Source of the DNA: Methylobacterium sp. DB0501
Lineage (GTDB): Bacteria; Pseudomonadota; Alphaproteobacteria; Rhizobiales; Beijerinckiaceae
Direction of reading: 5' to 3'
NCBI RefSeq assembly: GCF_011043735.1
Contig: NZ_JAAKGV010000012.1
Span: 124,001 to 188,000 of the forward strand
Length of the DNA: 64,000 nt
The translations under genes and the position numbers were made by a program. The notes below the pieces were generated by a model that did not search any database, had not been told where the DNA came from, and saw nothing but the letters and a program-made list of their open reading frames with translations. Shown here in pieces: positions 60,696 through 64,000 of this stretch (the stretch's first letter is position 1; every line of letters begins with the position of its first letter).

Positions 60696-61904
60696 ATGTC
60701 CGTCACGCCCCTGCCCGACACGATGCCGCCGGTGAGCCGCGAGGCCGCAGGGGTATGGCCGAGCGGCATCGGCGAGCTCGTGGCCTATGGCGTCGAGCGG
60801 CCCGGCCTGATCCCGCTCTGGGTCGGGGAGGGCGACCGGCCGACACCGGCCTTCATCGCCGAGGCGGCGCAGCGGGCCCTTCGCGATGGCGCCACCTTCT
60901 ACACGCGGATGCTCGGCATCCCGCCGCTCCGCGAGGCCCTGGCCGAGTACGTCTCGCGGCTCTACGGCGATACCGTCGGGCCCGAGCGGTTCTTCGTGAC
61001 GGTGGGCGGCATGCACGCCTTCCACACCGCGATCCGCATCGTCGCCGAGCCCGGCGACGAGGTGGTGCTGCCGACCCCGACCTGGTCGAACTTCTTCGGC
61101 GCGGTGGCGATGCAGGGGGCCAAGCCCGTCCCGGTGCCGATGCAGTTCGATGCGGGCGCCGGCTGGAGCCTCGACATCGCCCGGATCGCCGGCGCGATCA
61201 CCCCTCGCACCCGAACCATCGTGCTCAACACTCCCGCGAACCCGACCGGCTGGGTCGCGACCCGGGCCGATCTCGCGGCCGTTCTGGAGATCGCCCGCCG
61301 CCACGACCTGTGGATCGTCGCCGACGAGATCTACGGCCGGTTCTGCTTCGATCCCGCTTACGAGGCCCTGGGCCGCGCGCCGTCGATCCGCGACGTCTGG
61401 CAGCCCGAGGATCGCGACCGGGTGCTGTTCGTCCAGACGTTCTCCAAGAACTGGGCGATGACCGGCTGGCGGATCGGCTGGCTCGAAGGCCCGGCCTCGA
61501 TCGGGCGGATCGTCGACGGGCTCGTTCTCTACGGCACGTCGGGCGTCGCCACCTTCCTGCAGCACGCCGCCATCACGGCCCTCCGGGAGGGCGAATCGCT
61601 CGTGGCCGAGCAGATCGCGCAGGCCCGCGCCGGCCGCGCCATCGTCTGCGATGGCTTGAGCGCGCTGCCGGGGGTCGAGCTGCCGGCCCCGCCCGGCGCC
61701 TTCTACGCCTTCCCGCGGGTGCCGTCCGAGCCGGACGACGTTCGCCTCGCCAAGCGCATCGTCGACGAGGGGAATGTCGGCCTCGCTCCCGGCTCGGCCT
61801 TCGGTCCCGGCGGCGAGGGCTGCCTGCGGCTGTGCTTCGCTCGCTCCGCCGCCGATCTCACCGAGGCGATGCGCCGGATGGTGCCGGTACTCGGGGAAGG
61901 GTAG
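60696..61904 (+). CDS. PLP aminotransferase (class I/II)
   Basis: The product has 402 residues. The PLP lysine is in TFSKNWAMTGWRIGWLEG (~249), the cofactor Asp in LWIVADEIYGRF (~213), NTPANPTGW (~178) is the substrate-side loop, and the carboxylate-binding Arg is in GCLRLCFARS (~385). Fold type I, near aspartate/aromatic aminotransferases of group Ib. ATG 60696 is chosen over 60654 because the conserved part begins soon after. The substrate is not determined. It ends at the convergent hairpin 61996-62037. Confidence 0.92.
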   Translation: MSVTPLPDTMPPVSREAAGVWPSGIGELVAYGVERPGLIPLWVGEGDRPTPAFIAEAAQRALRDGATFYTRMLGIPPLREALAEYVSRLYGDTVGPERFFVTVGGMHAFHTAIRIVAEPGDEVVLPTPTWSNFFGAVAMQGAKPVPVPMQFDAGAGWSLDIARIAGAITPRTRTIVLNTPANPTGWVATRADLAAVLEIARRHDLWIVADEIYGRFCFDPAYEALGRAPSIRDVWQPEDRDRVLFVQTFSKNWAMTGWRIGWLEGPASIGRIVDGLVLYGTSGVATFLQHAAITALREGESLVAEQIAQARAGRAIVCDGLSALPGVELPAPPGAFYAFPRVPSEPDDVRLAKRIVDEGNVGLAPGSAFGPGGEGCLRLCFARSAADLTEAMRRMVPVLGEG

Positions 61905-61995
61905 ACCTTCCGCTCACGGGAAGCGGCACTGACGCGCCCCGCCGAGACCGGCTCCGCGTCGTTCCGCGGCGGCGCAGCGGCCCCGGAATGCCCCT

Positions 61996-62037
61996 GTGAT
62001 ACGAAGTCCGGAAGATCCCTTCCGGACTTCGTATCAC
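61996..62037. terminator. 19-bp perfect hairpin at convergent junction
   Basis: A perfect 19-bp stem (61996-62014 with 62019-62037) with tetraloop ATCC lies in the 268-base gap between the convergent aminotransferase and PhnA-family genes. It has no U-tract. The rest of the gap holds no recognised gene. Confidence 0.65.
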
Positions 62038-62172
62038 GCGGGTCGCCCGGCACTTGAGCGAAACCGACTTCCGCATTGCGAACGCGATCGCGCAGCAATC
62101 GCCGAGCAATCAAACGGGAGTCGTACGAGTGATGAAGACCTCGGTGATCGATCGGTCAGGCCCGTCCCGATC

Positions 62173-62469
62173 TCACCGCTTGCGCACGAACTCCGTGCGC
62201 AGCACCAAGCCCTTGATCGTGTCGTGGCGGCAATCGATCTCGTCGTTGTTGTCCGTCAGCCTGATCGAGCGGATCACCGTGCCCTGCTTGAGGGTCTGGT
62301 TCGCGCCCTTGACCTTCAGGTCCTTGATCAGGGTGACGGAATCGCCGTCGTTCAGCACGTTGCCGGAGGCGTCGCGCACCTCGCGGACCGCAGCGCTCTT
62401 CATCTCGCCGGCGGGGCGCCACTCGCCCGTCGCCTCGTCGTACACGTAATCGTCGTCCGCACCCGTCAC
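62173..62469 (-). CDS. PhnA/YjdM-family protein
   Basis: The product has 98 residues and starts at GTG 62469. The PhnA C-terminal domain is clear: VLNDGDSVTLIKDLKVKGANQTLKQGTVIRSIRLT, then the DNDDEIDCR-like NDEIDCRHDTIKGLVLRTEFVRK. The N-terminal zinc ribbon of E. coli YjdM is missing. The name comes from a historical link to alkylphosphonate use; the actual function is unclear and no phn genes are nearby. Confidence 0.92.
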   Translation of the reverse strand: MTGADDDYVYDEATGEWRPAGEMKSAAVREVRDASGNVLNDGDSVTLIKDLKVKGANQTLKQGTVIRSIRLTDNNDEIDCRHDTIKGLVLRTEFVRKR

Positions 62470-62536
62470 GCTCGTCGGTCCTCCGTTGCGTCCGCCTTGT
62501 CGCCGGGCGGGGCGGCCCGCCGCAAGGGGCCGGAGG

Positions 62537-63424
62537 TCAGATAACCGGAAGGCCGCGCTGCTTGGCCTCCTCGGCCGGCTCGACGTGGATCGTCACCACG
62601 GCGCCGGCGACCGCACCCTCGATCGCCGCCTCCAGCCGGTCGCAGATCGCATGCGATTCCGCCACCGTCATCTCGCCCGGCACCACGAGGTGGAAATCGA
62701 TGAAGGTGACCTGGCCGGCGTGCCGCGTGCGCACGTCGTGGGCCTCCAGCGCGCCCTCGCCGTGCTCGGAGATCAGCCGGCGGATCTGCCCCACCATCTC
62801 GGCCGGCGCCGCCTGATCCATCAGGCCGTTGACCGAGTCGCGCACCATGGCGCCGCCCGACCACAGGATGTTGACCGCCACCACCGCGGCGATGATCGGA
62901 TCGAGGATCAGCCAGCCGGTGGCGGTGGCCAGCCCGAGGCCGATCAGCACGCCGCCGGAGGTGAACACGTCGGCGAGCACGTGCTTGCCGTCCGCCACCA
63001 GGGCGGGCGAGCGCCAGTCGCGGCCGCGGCGGACCAGCACCATGCCCCAGACGAGGTTGATCACCGTGGCAAGGCCGTTCACCGCGACGCCGAGCAGCGG
63101 CGCGTCCAGGGTCTTGGGCGCCTGCACCGCGTCGTAGGCGTCGCGCAGGATGACCACCGCGGCGACGATGATGAGCGCCCCCTCGATGACTGCGGAGAAA
63201 TACTCGGCCTTGTGGTGGCCGTAGGGGTGGTCCTGGTCGGCGGGCTGGGCGGCGACGCGAAGGGCCACGAAGGCCGTCATCGCCGCCACCACGTTGATGA
63301 TGCTCTCGAGCGCATCCGAGTAGAGCGCGAGGCTCCCGGTGATCCACCAGGCCCCGAATTTGAGGGCGAGCACCAGGAGGCCGACCCCGGCGCTGGCGAG
63401 GGCGGCGGCTTGCGCGCGTTCCAT
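62537..63424 (-). CDS. Cation diffusion facilitator (CDF) metal exporter
   Basis: The product has 295 residues with six predicted membrane helices and a C-terminal ferredoxin-like cytosolic domain from about 205. TM2 carries LYSDALES and TM5 KHVLADV (the HxxxD metal site); the DHPYGHHKAEY loop between TM2 and TM3 is a family hallmark. It exports Zn, Fe, Mn or Co in exchange for protons. Site residues differ from the classical HxxxD in TM2 (S-D with Glu three residues on), so metal preference is uncertain. A TAGCCCGGGCTA palindrome (63528-63539) is 104 bases upstream. Confidence 0.93.
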   Translation of the reverse strand: MERAQAAALASAGVGLLVLALKFGAWWITGSLALYSDALESIINVVAAMTAFVALRVAAQPADQDHPYGHHKAEYFSAVIEGALIIVAAVVILRDAYDAVQAPKTLDAPLLGVAVNGLATVINLVWGMVLVRRGRDWRSPALVADGKHVLADVFTSGGVLIGLGLATATGWLILDPIIAAVVAVNILWSGGAMVRDSVNGLMDQAAPAEMVGQIRRLISEHGEGALEAHDVRTRHAGQVTFIDFHLVVPGEMTVAESHAICDRLEAAIEGAVAGAVVTIHVEPAEEAKQRGLPVI

Positions 63425-63527
63425 GACGATGATCCGGCTTGGTCTGTGCCGCGGCGCGACGAACGCCGCCGCGGCGCGGCGCCGCTCCCATAAGGCGGTG
63501 CGCCGCGGAAGGCCACGGCACAGGTCA

Positions 63528-63539
63528 TAGCCCGGGCTA
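63528..63539. promoter_or_regulatory. 12-bp perfect palindrome upstream of the CDF exporter gene
   Basis: TAGCCCGGGCTA is an exact palindrome, with a related half (AGCCCGGCTA) at 63549-63558. It lies between the small protein gene and the CDF gene, both on the minus strand. An operator role is possible but unsupported otherwise. Confidence 0.3.
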
Positions 63540-63598
63540 AGACCTCGAAGCCCGGCTATTCCCCTGGGTCACCTCGGACGTCGGCAGGCCGGCCGTGG

Positions 63599-63802
63599 TC
63601 AGGTCGCGACGGGACCGGCGGGCGCGCGAGCCTGCTCGCGCAGCCGGCTCACCTGCGCCCGCGCCCGGGCCGCGGCGGCCTTGCGGGCGTAATGCTGGCG
63701 CATGAAGCCGAAGCGGGCGGAGGCGGCGAGGCTCTCCAGCCGCGCGGCCTCGCAGTCCCACCAGACGACGAGCTCGGCATCGAGGGTCGGATGGCTGGGC
63801 AT
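63599..63802 (-). CDS. Small uncharacterised helical protein
   Basis: The product has 67 residues, rich in Ala and Arg, with a helix ARFGFMRQHYARKAAAARAR. A strong ribosome binding site (AGGAGG) lies 7 bases before ATG 63802, which decides this start over the longer frame to 63874. There is no membrane segment or recognised domain. Length, ribosome site and orderly frame support coding. Confidence 0.65.
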   Translation of the reverse strand: MPSHPTLDAELVVWWDCEAARLESLAASARFGFMRQHYARKAAAARARAQVSRLREQARAPAGPVAT

Positions 63803-63939
63803 GACGGGACCTCCTGAACGACGCCGTTCCAGATGGGGCGCCGCGGGCCGGCGCGCCATGGCCTCCCGTGACAAGCGCGTTTGGCTCCATAGCGCGTTCG
63901 CCCATTGATCCGGGGGCGGAATCCTGGCTGAAGGGCCGC

Positions 63940-64000
63940 ATGCGCGTGGACCTGTTCGATTTCGACCTGCCGGAGGAGAGCATCGCCCTCCGGCCCGCGG
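63940..64000 (+). CDS. queA: QueA, tRNA preQ1 ribosyltransferase-isomerase (first 20 codons, cut by window edge)
   Basis: The translated start MRVDLFDFDLPEESIALRPA matches the conserved N-terminus of QueA (E. coli begins MRVTDFSFELPESLIA). QueA transfers the ribosyl group of S-adenosylmethionine to preQ1 in tRNA during queuosine synthesis. Only 61 bases are visible; an AAGGG lies 5 bases before the start. Confidence 0.85.
   Translation, partial: MRVDLFDFDLPEESIALRPA

Overview
The window looks like chromosomal DNA of a high-GC alphaproteobacterium, most likely Methylobacterium or Methylorubrum. This rests on the very high GC content, the alphaproteobacterial suf operon with Irr-type (ICE) operators, an Omp25-like barrel, MHYT/GGDEF signalling proteins and a fused trehalose/GlgE gene set. 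The genus is an inference. No rRNA, tRNA, CRISPR array, insertion sequence or phage gene was recognised. Because of the GC content, most real genes have long open frames antisense to them; these were discarded.

Region 1 (1-2584, minus strand, cut by the left edge): three genes joined by ATGA overlaps encode a DUF559-like PD-(D/E)XK nuclease, a winged-helix protein and a P-loop ATPase. This is the best candidate for an uncharacterised, possibly defence-like, system. Region 2 (2739-9074): phosphoglucomutase, an MHYT-PAS-GGDEF-EAL c-di-GMP enzyme, an ankyrin protein, and a coupled 2Fe-2S ferredoxin / HpnL-like flippase pair. Region 3 (9175-14809): a complete dipeptide-type ABC importer. Region 4 (14973-20399): a TetR/DUF2306 divergent pair with a clear operator, an AidB-like acyl-CoA dehydrogenase, an FAD oxidoreductase, a CysZ/EI24 membrane protein and a DUF3775 protein. 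Region 5 (20537-27210): a 1361-residue membrane NRPS of the Pls/PosA (poly-amino-acid synthetase) type, a histidine phosphatase, a PPK2 kinase and an alpha/beta hydrolase.

Region 6 (27283-35191) is the iron-sulfur cluster assembly operon: a NifS/IscS-type desulfurase, then sufB, sufC, sufD, sufS, sufT and sufA. Two tandem Irr-type operators lie just downstream of a candidate promoter. An antisense Uma2 nuclease-fold gene sits between sufT and sufA. Region 7 (35235-42603): a diguanylate cyclase, a DEAD-box helicase with an arginine-rich repetitive tail, an outer-membrane barrel protein and parE, with long hairpins at the convergent junction.

Region 8 (42813-58995) is a five-gene co-directional alpha-glucan/trehalose cluster: treZ, a malQ-treY fusion, glgE with an extra N-terminal GH13 module, a treS-maltokinase fusion, and glgB. 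Together these can convert trehalose to maltose-1-phosphate and then to branched alpha-glucan (TreS, Mak, GlgE, GlgB), and convert glucan back to trehalose (TreY, TreZ); MalQ reshuffles the oligosaccharides. Region 9 (59060-64000): an orphan protein of lower GC, an FkbM methyltransferase, an aminotransferase, a PhnA-family protein, a CDF cation exporter, a small conserved-looking protein and the first codons of queA.
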